In this document: positions 1-11,488 of the stretch, one piece after another
Position numbering within the stretch: position 1 is the first letter of the stretch
Layout: every line of letters begins with the position of its first letter
From: Allacma fusca
Lineage: Eukaryota > Arthropoda > Collembola > Symphypleona > Sminthuridae
Length of the DNA stretch: 64,000 nucleotides
Assembly: GCA_947179485.1 (NCBI GenBank)
Contig: OX359245.1
Span: 27,329,067 to 27,393,066 of the forward strand
Direction: 5' to 3'
Notes under the pieces: model-generated
Seen by the model: only the letters and a program-made list of their open reading frames with translations
Told to the model about the DNA's origin: nothing
Databases searched by the model: none
Program-made: the position numbers and the translations under genes

Positions 1-2621
1 TAGGGTTTGGACCTTACGATTGCCCCCTGGTTAAGCTTCAAACGTTGCACCAAATTTTAATTCATTTTTACGTCCATTAGTTTTTTTTTGCGTTTTTCCT
101 ATGTACATTTTAGGGGAATAATTTTGACGCATATTTGAAGAAAAAACAAAAATTGATTCAAAATTTAGATGTTTCGAAATGTTTCAAAATTTTTAGGGGC
201 AAATTTTCCGGGAAGCTTATTTTTTTCGAAACTTTCCCGTTTCATCAATCTGTTCCTCAAATTTACCACAAAATTGTAGTCAAATCTTGCCAAATGATTC
301 CCTCAAGTTTTCAAAAACAAAATCCCAAAATGTTAAACACAATTTTTAACATTTTAAGCAAATGTTTCCCAAAAAGTAAAGCAAATTTCTCTCAAATTTT
401 AAACAAACCACCACAAATTTTACCAAATTTCCCCCAGTACTGGCGCCGAATTGTTGTTAAAATGGTATAAATTTACCTCCGTAATTTTTTCAGATCCTTT
501 CAAAATATGCGTCTGCAATTTAGGCAAAATTAAAGAAATTTTACCAAAAGGTTAGTAGAGTTATGCAACCAAGCATTAAAATTTCCTGTGAAAAAAATAC
601 CCCCAATTTTTACGAAACGTTATGGCACTCCAGCCAATTGGGATTTATCATAAGGGCTTCTATTTGTCTGCTGCTCATTTCAGGATTTTTATTGTGCCAG
701 CGTTCCCGCAAAAATAAAAGCAGAAAAACTAGCGGTTCAGTTATACGACGTGGCCCAATAAAGAATATAAAACGGGGCTGTCAAGACGAAGGAAAAAATG
801 AGCCTTGTTACATTTTTATGATGCTGGGATTCGTCGTTATAAATGAAATTACAAGTAAAACCTGGCACTCGTAATACTTCCCCACACCCGATACATGCAC
901 ATAGCTCCATAGCCTTGTTTAAGACTTAATAATAAGACAGTAATAACCCAGGCGGAGGAAACTTCCCAATAGACTCCTTCTTTCCCCAGCTTTTTTTATC
1001 CCTCGGAAAAGAAAATTTGCATTGCTAAAAAGTTACTTGTGAATTCATTCCATCCTGGATAAATCCAAACTATAACAATCTGCTATTGCTTGTCCCACAG
1101 TCATAAAAAAGTTAACTCTATTATAGGGCTTAAGCTTTTTAAAACCCTCTGTATGCATATATTTGAATACGCTGGAGATAGACTTTCAAAACTTTTTCTG
1201 CAGGTACGTTAGGGATGCGAGGAGAAAATTAAAAGAAATCCTGGGAGTTAAATTGAACTCATTTTATTTCCAAGCTATTGTTCGCCTGTATATGCGTTTT
1301 TATGGGGGAATCAAATCGCAACAATTAGTCACTCTGAAGAAGGAAATTCGGGAGGGATTTATTTTTGAAGGAGATCGAATACCCTTTTATAAAGGACTTT
1401 TCACGGATTTAAAATTCTATTCTGTCAAATGGTAAAGAGTAAAATCGGGAAATTATTTTTCCTCAGTTTTTTTCTACGCATGGATAAACATGCTTTTATG
1501 AACTTCAAACGGTAGAATTTGTATCAGAAAAACCCTTAATTTTTAAAGTATTTTTAGTAATTTCGTCAAAACTGGCGAATATTTTACGCAATCGAAAATC
1601 AATTTCACCCGATTTTCCTTGTTTAATTTGGGCAATTTTCTCCAAAATTCCTTAAAAAACTTACATACTGGAAATTTTTGTTAGAACATAAATTCGGGCC
1701 AAATTGTCATCCAATTTACAGTCAGAAAATTTTCTTCAGAATTTATATTCAAGCAATTTTCCACAGAAATTGAGTTCAGACATTTTTTTCCAAAATGCAA
1801 GTTTAACTAGTTTTGTCAAAATTTAATTTCGGGCAATTTTCATAAACTATAATTTTGGGGAAATTTTATTACCGGTACATTTTCAGCAAAAAATCCAGGT
1901 TAGTCAATAATGACAGGAAAATTTTCCACCAATTTTCTAAGCACTATCCCTGAACATAAAAATATATGTTAAAAATTTCGCCCCCAATTACAAAATTTTG
2001 CCACATTTACTGCCAAAATTTGGTAAGTTTGCATTTGCCCAAACCCCAGAAAACCCTTAAAAATTTTACCATTTAGGAATAAAATTTTAACTAAAATTGT
2101 CATTTTTCTGGGTTTAATATTCCAAGGGAGAAAACATTTGGTCAATTTTCGTTCGTAGAGCATTGAAACCCCCAAAAAAGTTACGGAAGCCTGCTGAGAA
2201 TGCAAATGCCAGTGAGAGTGGTTCTTTGTGAAGAAATGAGGAGCTAAAATAAGATAAGAGGAAAATGAAACTAAATGGGGCTAAAAGATGTGTGCGGGAT
2301 AAAGATAACAAACGGCTTAGGAGGGAGAAAACCTCCAGAATTTATACAAGACGAAAATCAACCGAGTTGAGAATGACTCTTCCCCACAAGAGAGGAAATG
2401 AGAGAAAAAGAGAGAGAGAGAGAGAGAATGAAGAAAAGAGAATTTTCTTAGTGAGAAAGAAAACTTTGGTGGAGAATGTAAATTCAAAATTGTATCCTCG
2501 CGCGGAATAATAATTCGCCCGAGCTTTCCCAGCCCCATACGTATGGGAAAAACTCCTTCACTTTATGAAAAGAAAGTTATCAAAAGCGTACCTGATTATA
2601 ACAGTAATCCGGAATTAATTG
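1..2621. other. AT-rich flank, no recognised gene
   Basis: The stretch is AT-rich with many AAATTT runs and only short open frames that lack recognisable motifs or splice structure. Small open frames near 135-470, 563-874 and 1163-1435 have low-complexity, K/F/N-rich translations typical of chance frames in such DNA. The part from about 2100 to 2621 lies downstream of the Toll stop codon and probably holds its 3' UTR. I see no RNA gene. Confidence 0.6.
2399..2430. repeat. GA dinucleotide tract
   Basis: A simple purine tract of repeated AG with a few interruptions, just downstream of the Toll coding end on the minus strand, probably in or beside its 3' UTR, where the transcript would read CT repeats. 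Confidence 0.8.
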
Positions 2622-5600
2622 TCAGGCCCACAGTGGGGCAGGCGGGGGTGGTCTTCGGGGAGCAGGGAAAGGCGGAGGAGGTCGATTCGGTGGCGGGAAC
2701 GGCGGCACGTACAACTGGACATTGGAGGAATTTGAATGAGTCATTGTCATGATGCCGCCATTGTGGGCGGGGGGAGGGGGCGGGGGGAAAATTGGGGACC
2801 CCAGCGTCCCACCCCCAAAAGAACCATTCCCATGTAAAGGCAGCGTCATAGCCCCGTTGGAGCGTCGATTCAAAACCAGCGCGCCAAGGCGCGGCTCGGG
2901 GAGCGCGCAGCGCAATTTGGCCCAAAAAAGTTTATCATTAGAATTGAGGACCGTCGCGCTCCGTAAACACACCCTCAAGTCCGGGTCCAAATCCCGGGTC
3001 GGCAGATCCCCCAGCATGACAGCGATCAGGCGGTTTTTCTTCCCCCGAAGCGCGGCATGAAGCGCGCTCTTAAACTCAAACCTACACCACTCACTCTGAA
3101 GGAAATTTTTACTGAGCACTATTATAGTCCGGCGGGAGGACTCCACCGCCTCCACTATAGTGTCCGCAATGTACGCGCTCACTGGGAAATCCTTATAGTG
3201 TAAGCATAGCCGGTAGCCATTTTCGGTACTCCCGCTGCTGGTGATGTTCTGGGCGCCGAGCTCCGCTGCCAATACCTGGCCAACCCATGCCTCATCCTTG
3301 ACACTGTACGCCACATACGCGTCATAGAGCTTTTCCCGATCATCTTCTAAAGTGGTCTGGTAACACTGGAGCGGGCATTTTGAAACGGCCCAAATGCGCA
3401 GGGAATTGCGCTTCCGACAAAGCGCAACCAGGACGCTGCCCAGAAGTAAGCAGACGGCCATTACTCCAGCGACCAATGGCAAGTAAGAGCTGAGGATTGA
3501 ATTTTCAGGAGCTTCGACAGCGCCGCTGAGCGCCGTGATCTCCGCGCACTTGGTCCCATTGCTACTGACGTATACCAGGGAAAAGGGCCGCCCGTTCAGG
3601 ACGCAATTCACTCCCGATGCATCCATGAGCTTTGCCTTGTTGGCTTGGATCCAGGCCGCGGCTTGCGCGACGTAGCCACAGTCGCAACTCCAAGGATTCC
3701 CGCCTAGCGCAATTTCTACCAAATATGGGTTCCCACTTAGACTCCAAATGCTGAACCTTGTGAGTGAATTCCCGTCCAATTTGAGAACCTCGAGATTTTT
3801 GAGCCCTGCAAATGTTCCGTTCTCGATGTAGGAGAGCGCATTACTTTGCAAGTACAGTTCCCTGAGCGATTCCAGCGGCTCAAATTCGTAGCCTTCGAGG
3901 GCGTCCAGATAATTATTTTCCAGGTGTAAAATTTCCAGGCGCTTGAGTCCTGAGAAGGAATTATTTTGCACGACCCGGATCCCGGAATTGTTCAAATATA
4001 AAACTTTCAAATTTTTCCGCCCAATGAAGACGTGGGAGGTCAATTCTGGGAAAACATTACCATCCAAATAGATTTCCGTGCTGTCCATTGGGATGCGTTG
4101 GGGGATCGTTAAATGGTCCTTCGATGCGCAGTCTACGATATTGGCGCTCCAGGTGTCGTCATGGTAACAGGTGCAATTTTGAGGGCAGGTCATTTGACAG
4201 TCACAGGCATCGAATTCACAACAGTGGCAGAGGGCAAAGCAGTGGGTTCGGTAGCTGCATAGGAATTGATGGGCATTTGCATCGGCTAGAGGGACAAAGT
4301 ACTTGTCTCGATGGTAGACTAATTTGCAGTAGACGCTGTCCAGGTCCATGACGCGCGGGTGTTGGCGGAGATGATCCAAGGAGTTGATACGTTGCAACCA
4401 CTCCATGTTACAGTCGCAGAGTATCGGGTTTCCTGCGATGTAAAATTCGGGGAGAGGTTTTTCCTGGGGGAACGGCGCTAGCTGAAGCGCTTTCAAATCC
4501 ATCGTTTCGATTTGGTTGGCAAAAATATCTACACGGCTCAAATTCACCTTCTTGTAAAACGTATGAGGCTCCACATTTGAGATGAGGTTATCATTTAAAA
4601 ATAAATTTTCCAAACTGTCTGGCACATTTTGAGCGCTAATTTTTGAAATTCGGTTGAAGCTTACGTCCAAAGTACTCAGGCGGAGGTCTTCGGTGTTGAA
4701 ATAATTGCCCAAGTCCGTGATGCCGTTTTTGTGCAAGTCCAGCCATTGGAGTTGTTTCGGAATGAGAGCGTAGTCAAACCAGGTCAAATGGTTGTCCGAA
4801 ATATTTAACCAAATCAAATTTGGCGCTTGCGCGAATAAATTTGAAATGTCCCCTAAATAATTTGCGTCTAAGCGCACAGCTTGTAAATTCGTATTATTGT
4901 CGAAACTCCCGGGTTCAACGGACTGAATTCGATTCCGCGCCAAATTTAAAACCTTCAGCGCGGGCAGACCTTTGAGCGCATCTTTCGAGACGTTGACGAT
5001 GCGATTGCCAGTTAAACGCAGTCCGTACAGATCCTTCATTCCCACGAGCCTGGGTGTTTCCAGCTGCTCAATGGTGTTCTCGCCGAGGTCAACCATCTTC
5101 AAAAGGGTCAAATTTTGAAGAGCCCCGGGAATTTCGGAGAACGCATTGCCATTGAGGTTCAAATCCTTGAGCGATGAGCAATTGTGGAATGCCGCGGGGT
5201 GGATCCCTGTAATTGCATTGTTATCCAAGGACAAGGTCGAGAGGACGAAGAGTCCGTTGAGCGCCGTCGCATCGATGAATTGGAGCTTATTATGTGATAG
5301 TATGAGAGTGTGCAAATTATTCATCGCACTAAAAGTGTTCCCATCGATGACTTGAATCGTATTATGCTCCATGCTCAAAATTTGGAGCGAGTACAAATCT
5401 GCGAACGCCTCCGGATTTAAATGCGAGAGTCTATTATAGCCCAAACGCAGGAATACTAATCGAATCAGTCCCCGAAATGCACCTGAGGCATTCATCCAAT
5501 CCGATGTGAGTAGATTATGACTCAAATCCAGAACAGCCAATTGATTCAGATTTGAGAACAGACCCGGCGCCACCGACGTCAGTGAATTATTCTGAAGGTA

Positions 5601-6431
5601 GATCTCCGTAATTTCCTTCGCATCGGCAAATAAGTCCTTTGGTATCGCCACAATTTTATTCCCACTTAAGTTCAAAATCCTCAGCGCGCGCAAATTTGTT
5701 AGTGCGCGGTCTTGGATATTCGAAATCTCATTTGCTTGTAAATACAGTTCTTGCAAATTTGTCAGGGCTAGGAGGCTTCGGGAAGGCAGGACGATGAGTC
5801 GGTTGGAGGAGACGTCCAAAACACGTAACTGAGTTTTGCATCGGTCCGTCTCGGACTCCTTCTCTTTGAAGCTCAGGTCCGTAATATCTTGCAATCGATT
5901 CAAGCTCACATTTAACACTTCTAAAGACTTGGCAGGACAGAAGAGTTTGTCCGGGAAGGTCCAGATATTGTTGGCGCTTAGGTCGATGCGCTCGAGAGCG
6001 GGCATTTCGTTGAAAACCCCCGATGCAATCTCCAAGCTCAGGGCGGGCCATGCTGTATTGTAAGTCCGAATAGTTAAATTTTTGAGGAGAGTCAACCCTG
6101 CGAAGACTCCGGGGTCCAGACGGGACAATTTACAATGTTCGATGTGGAGCGATGTGAGCCGCGTCAAATGTGCGAGAGACTCGGATTGGAGTGAACTTTG
6201 GTAGAAGATGACATCCGAGCATTGTAAATTCAAGGAGGTGATGGCATCCCCGATGAGCTCACTGAAGTTAGTCTTGTCAAATTCGGAATTGATGGTGCGG
6301 AGGTGACATGAGAGCGAGAGGTCGGAACCTGATTGGCTAATGGACTTGGCGCACTCTTCCGAAAATTTACACTCCGACGATCTTACAAACAAAAAAACCA
6401 GAAGAACCACGAATGCAACTTTATTCTTCAT
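2622..6431 (-). CDS. Toll-like receptor, long Toll (Toll-6/7/8/18w type), single exon
   Basis: Single open frame of 1269 codons for a type I membrane receptor that would bind ligands through extracellular leucine-rich repeats and signal through a cytoplasmic TIR domain. Visible order: signal peptide (about 1-21, hydrophobic core VAFVVLLVFLFV); about 20 LRRs with LxxLxLxxN pattern (about 65-650); LRRCT with CDCNMEW (about 668-732); a Cys-rich LRRNT (about 733-770); about five more LRRs (785-910); a second LRRCT with CDCGY (912-962); one transmembrane segment (983-1005); TIR domain (about 1034-1180) with box 1 YDAYVAYS, box 2 around RLCLHYKDFPVS and the FW of box 3; then a Pro-rich tail of about 85 residues. 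Two LRR blocks split by LRRCT/LRRNT, large size and lack of introns are hallmarks of arthropod long Tolls, which act in development as well as immunity. The exact paralogue is not assignable. Coding DNA is clearly GC-richer than its surroundings. Confidence 0.95.
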   Translation of the reverse strand: MKNKVAFVVLLVFLFVRSSECKFSEECAKSISQSGSDLSLSCHLRTINSEFDKTNFSELIGDAITSLNLQCSDVIFYQSSLQSESLAHLTRLTSLHIEHCKLSRLDPGVFAGLTLLKNLTIRTYNTAWPALSLEIASGVFNEMPALERIDLSANNIWTFPDKLFCPAKSLEVLNVSLNRLQDITDLSFKEKESETDRCKTQLRVLDVSSNRLIVLPSRSLLALTNLQELYLQANEISNIQDRALTNLRALRILNLSGNKIVAIPKDLFADAKEITEIYLQNNSLTSVAPGLFSNLNQLAVLDLSHNLLTSDWMNASGAFRGLIRLVFLRLGYNRLSHLNPEAFADLYSLQILSMEHNTIQVIDGNTFSAMNNLHTLILSHNKLQFIDATALNGLFVLSTLSLDNNAITGIHPAAFHNCSSLKDLNLNGNAFSEIPGALQNLTLLKMVDLGENTIEQLETPRLVGMKDLYGLRLTGNRIVNVSKDALKGLPALKVLNLARNRIQSVEPGSFDNNTNLQAVRLDANYLGDISNLFAQAPNLIWLNISDNHLTWFDYALIPKQLQWLDLHKNGITDLGNYFNTEDLRLSTLDVSFNRISKISAQNVPDSLENLFLNDNLISNVEPHTFYKKVNLSRVDIFANQIETMDLKALQLAPFPQEKPLPEFYIAGNPILCDCNMEWLQRINSLDHLRQHPRVMDLDSVYCKLVYHRDKYFVPLADANAHQFLCSYRTHCFALCHCCEFDACDCQMTCPQNCTCYHDDTWSANIVDCASKDHLTIPQRIPMDSTEIYLDGNVFPELTSHVFIGRKNLKVLYLNNSGIRVVQNNSFSGLKRLEILHLENNYLDALEGYEFEPLESLRELYLQSNALSYIENGTFAGLKNLEVLKLDGNSLTRFSIWSLSGNPYLVEIALGGNPWSCDCGYVAQAAAWIQANKAKLMDASGVNCVLNGRPFSLVYVSSNGTKCAEITALSGAVEAPENSILSSYLPLVAGVMAVCLLLGSVLVALCRKRNSLRIWAVSKCPLQCYQTTLEDDREKLYDAYVAYSVKDEAWVGQVLAAELGAQNITSSGSTENGYRLCLHYKDFPVSAYIADTIVEAVESSRRTIIVLSKNFLQSEWCRFEFKSALHAALRGKKNRLIAVMLGDLPTRDLDPDLRVCLRSATVLNSNDKLFWAKLRCALPEPRLGALVLNRRSNGAMTLPLHGNGSFGGGTLGSPIFPPPPPPAHNGGIMTMTHSNSSNVQLYVPPFPPPNRPPPPFPAPRRPPPPAPLWA

Positions 6432-8584
6432 TGTCCCGCAGTTAGACTTCAGCTAGGGTTGAAAATTTTAATAAGTGGCAAAAGGTTGGGTTCTTCATTG
6501 TCAAGTGTGAAAAGCTTGGCACTTCCAACATCTCTTTTAATTCCATTAGTACCCTTTTGAGTCTTCTTTTACGGTCCGCTTCATAATTGGCTAAGTGACT
6601 GGCTTCCGTATATTTTATAGCCCAACCGTTACAAATTTCCCTGTAAAATTTACAGGCCGCCCACAATTTTGAGTAAAATTTTTCAAATACAGATTTTTTA
6701 TAAAACCACTTTGCACTTTCAAATTTTTTAATTAACGTATTACAAGCAAATCTGTATTCGACCCTCTTGTAAAAAGTCACTTCAGGATAGGAACACTTAG
6801 TACAGAAGCATTCAGTAAATAATTTTTTTCAGCTTGATTAAAATTTTCCCAGGTTTCACTTGTTGTGTTCTTTTCACAAGTTTCAAAAATTAACGTCGTA
6901 AAATATTCAGTAATTAATTTTCCTCCAGTTTTCAGTCCAAATCAGGAAACATCAATCAGGTAAATTATCCCTGCAAGAAAAAAGTCAGAAATTAGAGACA
7001 AATTTTACGGGCAGAAAATCGCAAAGTATTTCAATGGCTAAAATTTAACCTTATACCTAATTTTGTTTAAAAATTCAAATTTGCTGAAAAATTTGTTTTG
7101 CAACGTAATTTTCAAAATTTACTTAACTCGGCTCAAAATCTAGTGAAAACATATGGCAGGCGGTAAAATTTCGGAAAATATCGGATATCTCATGGTATCT
7201 AGTTTTCATGAAAATTTTTGTCTGGAAAAATTTGCAGGTGCGCTCATTAAATTTTGTCTGTTCTGGCATTTTCAAAAAAAAAATTTTCCGCAAAATTTAT
7301 TTAAATGTTTGCATAATTTTGGGGAAAATAAATGAATTAATAAACAAAATTGTGAAAAAATTTTAAAACAGAAAATTCAGGAAATTTAATGAAACCCTTA
7401 TAATTTGAGAAAGTGATTTCCAAGCTTGCAAACTACAGAAGGAATGGAGCGGAGAGGAAAATTGAAGAGTCAGAAGAATCATTCTTTCTCAAGCGGATGT
7501 CGAGATACGGGAAAGAAAATTTACGCCAGTCCTATCATCTCATCAACCATTGAGTCTCGTGCGTTTTGAAAAGGGAAAACATCCAATGTGCGTAGAAATA
7601 TTTTACGTAATATTTTACAACATAAAATGTTTATTCGTAACATACGCCTTCAAAACAGGGTTCCTAATGTGAAAGAGCGTGCTCTTCCTATTAGCCGATT
7701 ATTAAAGTGTCAGTGTTTTGTGTTTATTTACTCAGACGCATTTATCTGTTTTCTTTTCTCAGCAGACCGACTGAGTCCTTTTATACATTCACCGTCCTCT
7801 TCACTTTTTAAATATCCCCGACGGCGGACCCTTTTAAAATTTGACAAGAAAAGCCCAAATATAGATATTAAATTATGGGCAGGCCGTTTTTATGTCGTGC
7901 CACATGCATTCTCTGGAGTTTCCTCCAAACAAGCACAATTCTACCAAAACGAATGAAAACTGAGGAAAAGGGGAAACAATTTTATCTCTGCTTGAGGGCT
8001 CAACACGCACCAAAATTTTCTTTCTTTTGGCAATTTCTCAAGTAATTGTCCCTCACTTTTTGGGAATTGAATTTTAACTCAATTTTCAGGCAAGACAAAA
8101 TTCCTGCTTTGAATGAAACAAAAACCCCAAGAAACTTCAGGCCTTTTGGCAAAATTAAGATCATTTAAAAAATTTGGCATTAAAAATTATCCAAATTTTA
8201 CAACAACATTTCCAATTTCTGCCTAAATTTTACACAAATTGCAAAACTTTTGAAGATATTCCTGAATTTCCGAAACTTCAATCAAAGTGTAACGAATTTC
8301 TAAATATTAACTCAGCCTAATATTTTCTGTCGAAATTTTTGTTATTTTAGCAAAATTTTACGATATCACAATGCCCGCATATTTGAATTTGTAAAATTCT
8401 ATTTTCAAACAAATTTGACATATGTGTACAAATCAGAAAATAAGATTAACCGGCAATTTTCGTGTAGGTTTTATAAAATTTTGGGCTTACAAATTCTAAG
8501 CAAATGTGGGAAACATTTTCATCCAAATAATGGGAAATAAATGTCCCAAATGGGAAAAAAATTTTGGGCAAGATTTTTTATGAA

Positions 8585-8830
8585 ATTTAGAAAATTGTTT
8601 ACCTCAAATTTAGAAATGTATTTACCTCAAATTTAGAAAAAGTATTTACCTCAAATTTAGAAAAAGTATTTACCTCAAATTTAGAAAAAGTATTTACCTC
8701 AAATTTAGAAAAAGTATTTACCTCAAATTTAGAAAACGTATTAACTCAAATTTAGAAAAAATATTTACACCAAGTTTAGACCAAGTATTTACTTGAAATT
8801 TAGAAAATGTGTTAACCCAAAATGTGGACA
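8585..8830. repeat. 24-bp minisatellite
   Basis: Tandem array of a 24-bp unit with core CTCAAATTTAGAAAAAGTA. Four central copies are nearly identical. Flanking copies decay gradually on both sides, and degenerate units are still visible to about 8.96 kb. No open frame crosses it. Confidence 0.85.
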
Positions 8831-11078
8831 AACGTTATTTTCCAAATGTGATCAAAATATTACCCCAAACGTAGAAAAATATTTTCTTTAAACGTACAAA
8901 ACTATATACCCTAAACGCACAAAAATATTTATCCTAAACGACGAAAATATTTACTCTAATCCCTGAAAATGTTTTACCCCAAGAGTGGAAAAATCTTTGC
9001 ACAAAAAATTTAAATTTTTTTTTACTTTTGACCAGAAATTACTATTTTTATAACTAAACCCACCATGAAAGCCCAGTTTGAAGAAAATTTCGAAAACTTT
9101 TTTTGAAAAACTTACCAATTCAATGAGAAGTATTCGGCCAGTCTTTTCCCCCGTTAAAACAATTTTGTTTCACCAAACGTTGAAAAGTCCAGAAATAGTT
9201 TCGGAAAGTTGGAGTAAAATTTTCGTTCAATTGCAACAGCTTTTATTCACTTTCCTTGAGGTTTCAGTTTATTCTTTTTAGTATATATTTGTTTTTATAC
9301 ATGTAGTTTCCCGTGAGTAACCCCCAAAAAAGGATGAAAAAAGTTTGAGGGTATTTTCCTTATGTATAAAAATTGGTTGGGAGTTAGAGCGGAGCAAAGG
9401 TAGAAGATTGGACGTAAGTTGTGAGTTAGAATTGAGGATCGACACAAGGAAAAAGTCCCATTATGGACTTTACTTCACAGTTCACGGTAACTTATACTTT
9501 ATTACGGGCGGAAAAGGTTCTCACACAAAAATTCACTTTCAGCTTTGCTCCTCTCCTACCAAAAGGGAGAGAAAAAAGTGAAAAATTCCAAAAACAAGTG
9601 TGGAGCTTGTCTCTGAGCCAAAAAATTCCCAGTGGGCCCAAAACAGCTTAGAATACGGACTTCACTCAAATTTCCACCAAATACAGTGTCAAGTCACTAA
9701 CAGTAATAACAACCGCCACTTAAATACACAGGGGTCCCTCTTTACACGTGAAAATTTGAAGGACACAATTTCTCCGTGTTCTGCTCGTTTCTCTTTAGTT
9801 TCTTTTCCTGTCAAAGTCACAAATAACACCACAACGAAAGTTTATATTTCTCTGTGGAAAATATTTCCCCGTAAAAATTTTCCCTGGTTTTGACACCAAC
9901 AATAATTTTCAACACTGTCAAAATGTATCAACCCACAATATTTCCCAATTTCGTCTGAACCTAAAAGTTTGAGTATCGTTAATTCAGTCTTATGTTTGCA
10001 AGCAGAAATTATTTTCCGCTGGAAATTGTCAAAACCCCGTTTGTTTCTGAGGGTTGCGCGCACCCGATTCTTTAAATTTTCCTAAAATGTATACGTATAA
10101 TATGGTTTTGATTAAATCCAAAGGTTGAGTATAAATCCGAAATTTCCTCAAAATTTTGAATGGAATAAGATTTTTCGGAAATTTGAAATTTTCGGAAGTT
10201 TTTCAAATTTTCCTTGAATTTTTACCGTTTTCAACACAAACTATAAGCAATTTTCATATTTTCATTCGAAAATTCTCCCGGTTTTGAAAAATCCAGTGAA
10301 AAGCCCGATTTTCCAAAAGTTTGGGATTCTTCAAAATTTGTCAACTTTAGTAATTTTGGAGTTCCAAAACTTGCCCTTAAATTTGACGCTTGCTGGTTTT
10401 TAAACTAAAATCCAGAATTTGAGTACAACATGCAAGTTTCACTTTCATTTGGGTTTTTGCTTAAAATTTCCCGGAATTGTATTGACAGTCACTTTTCCCC
10501 TTCAAAATTACAAAGTTTGAATTCTAGGAGTTTGAGATTTTGGAAGATCTTGAATTTGACAGAAGATTTCGTAAAAATTTTGACACGCTGGAGATTTTTT
10601 AAAAATTTGCTGCAGCAATCCTGTTTCCAAGAATTTTTTACCGTTTTGTGGCAGTTCCAACTTTGTAAATAATAATTTTCAACTTGGGCTGAAATCCGTT
10701 AAAATGTTTGGGGCAATTTCCCGGGTTTTGTAAAAACACGAAGGAACTTGGGGAGTTTTAGTGGTTTTGTGGGATATTTGATGGGAGGAAAATTTTCCCG
10801 ACCGAAATGCCACTTTGGTAAAATGTGAAACAGTGGGGAGTAAATAGGAGGAATTGGGGGTGATGGATAAAAATTTTGGAGTTTCTGGTCAAAGACACTG
10901 GTACTGAGTGGAACTTTTGTTTGGGAGCACCGACCAGAGTGACGTGAGTCCGTGGCAGAGCTTTGCGTGTAACTGAACCCGAAGATGGGAAGATGCACAC
11001 TTTTCAACGAGGCAGGGCCATTCAGCCCTTCCGAGTAGTGTTAATATTATGAGAGTACAAGAGAGTTAGGGAGAGTGA

Positions 11079-11105
11079 GTGAGTGAGTGAGAGAGAGAGA
11101 GAGGG
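11079..11105. repeat. GAGT/GA simple repeat
   Basis: A run of GTGA repeats grading into GA dinucleotides, ending at GGGACTGAG. Simple sequence with no associated gene that I can recognise. Confidence 0.75.
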
Positions 11106-11370
11106 ACTGAGCAGTGAGTACGGACGAGTGAGGACTGAAAGAACCATCCTCAAATCTCCAGGAGGTATCAATTCTCTCTTCTCTCCATTCCTCTCCAAAT
11201 CCTCGAAACACATGTGTAACTTTGACTCTGGTCATAAACCCTGTACACCCGATTTAGTATGTGCATAGATTTCTGGCGTTTTTACATGTCAAATTTATTT
11301 TTATCACAAGGATCTTTCCAAAAATTATGCGTAAAATTTTTCTGAATATTTTTATCCGTTTTGACACTAT

Positions 11371-11488
11371 TCCTCTAAATTTTACCCGCTTCCCATAATC
11401 TCTCAAAATTTTACCCGTTCCCCATAATATCTCAAAATTTTACCCGTTTTCCATAATCTCCCAAATGTTTTACCAATTTCTCATTATT
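11371..11488. repeat. Approximately 30-bp minisatellite
   Basis: About four tandem copies of a unit containing CTCAAAATTTTACCCG followed by a CCATAAT end. Divergence rises toward the 3' side and ends at a C9 run near 11501. Confidence 0.7.

Noticed and set aside
6442..6780. Minus-strand frame of 112 codons just upstream of Toll
   Set aside because: Aromatic/Lys-rich chance-type translation, no motif, lies in the expected promoter/5' UTR of Toll.
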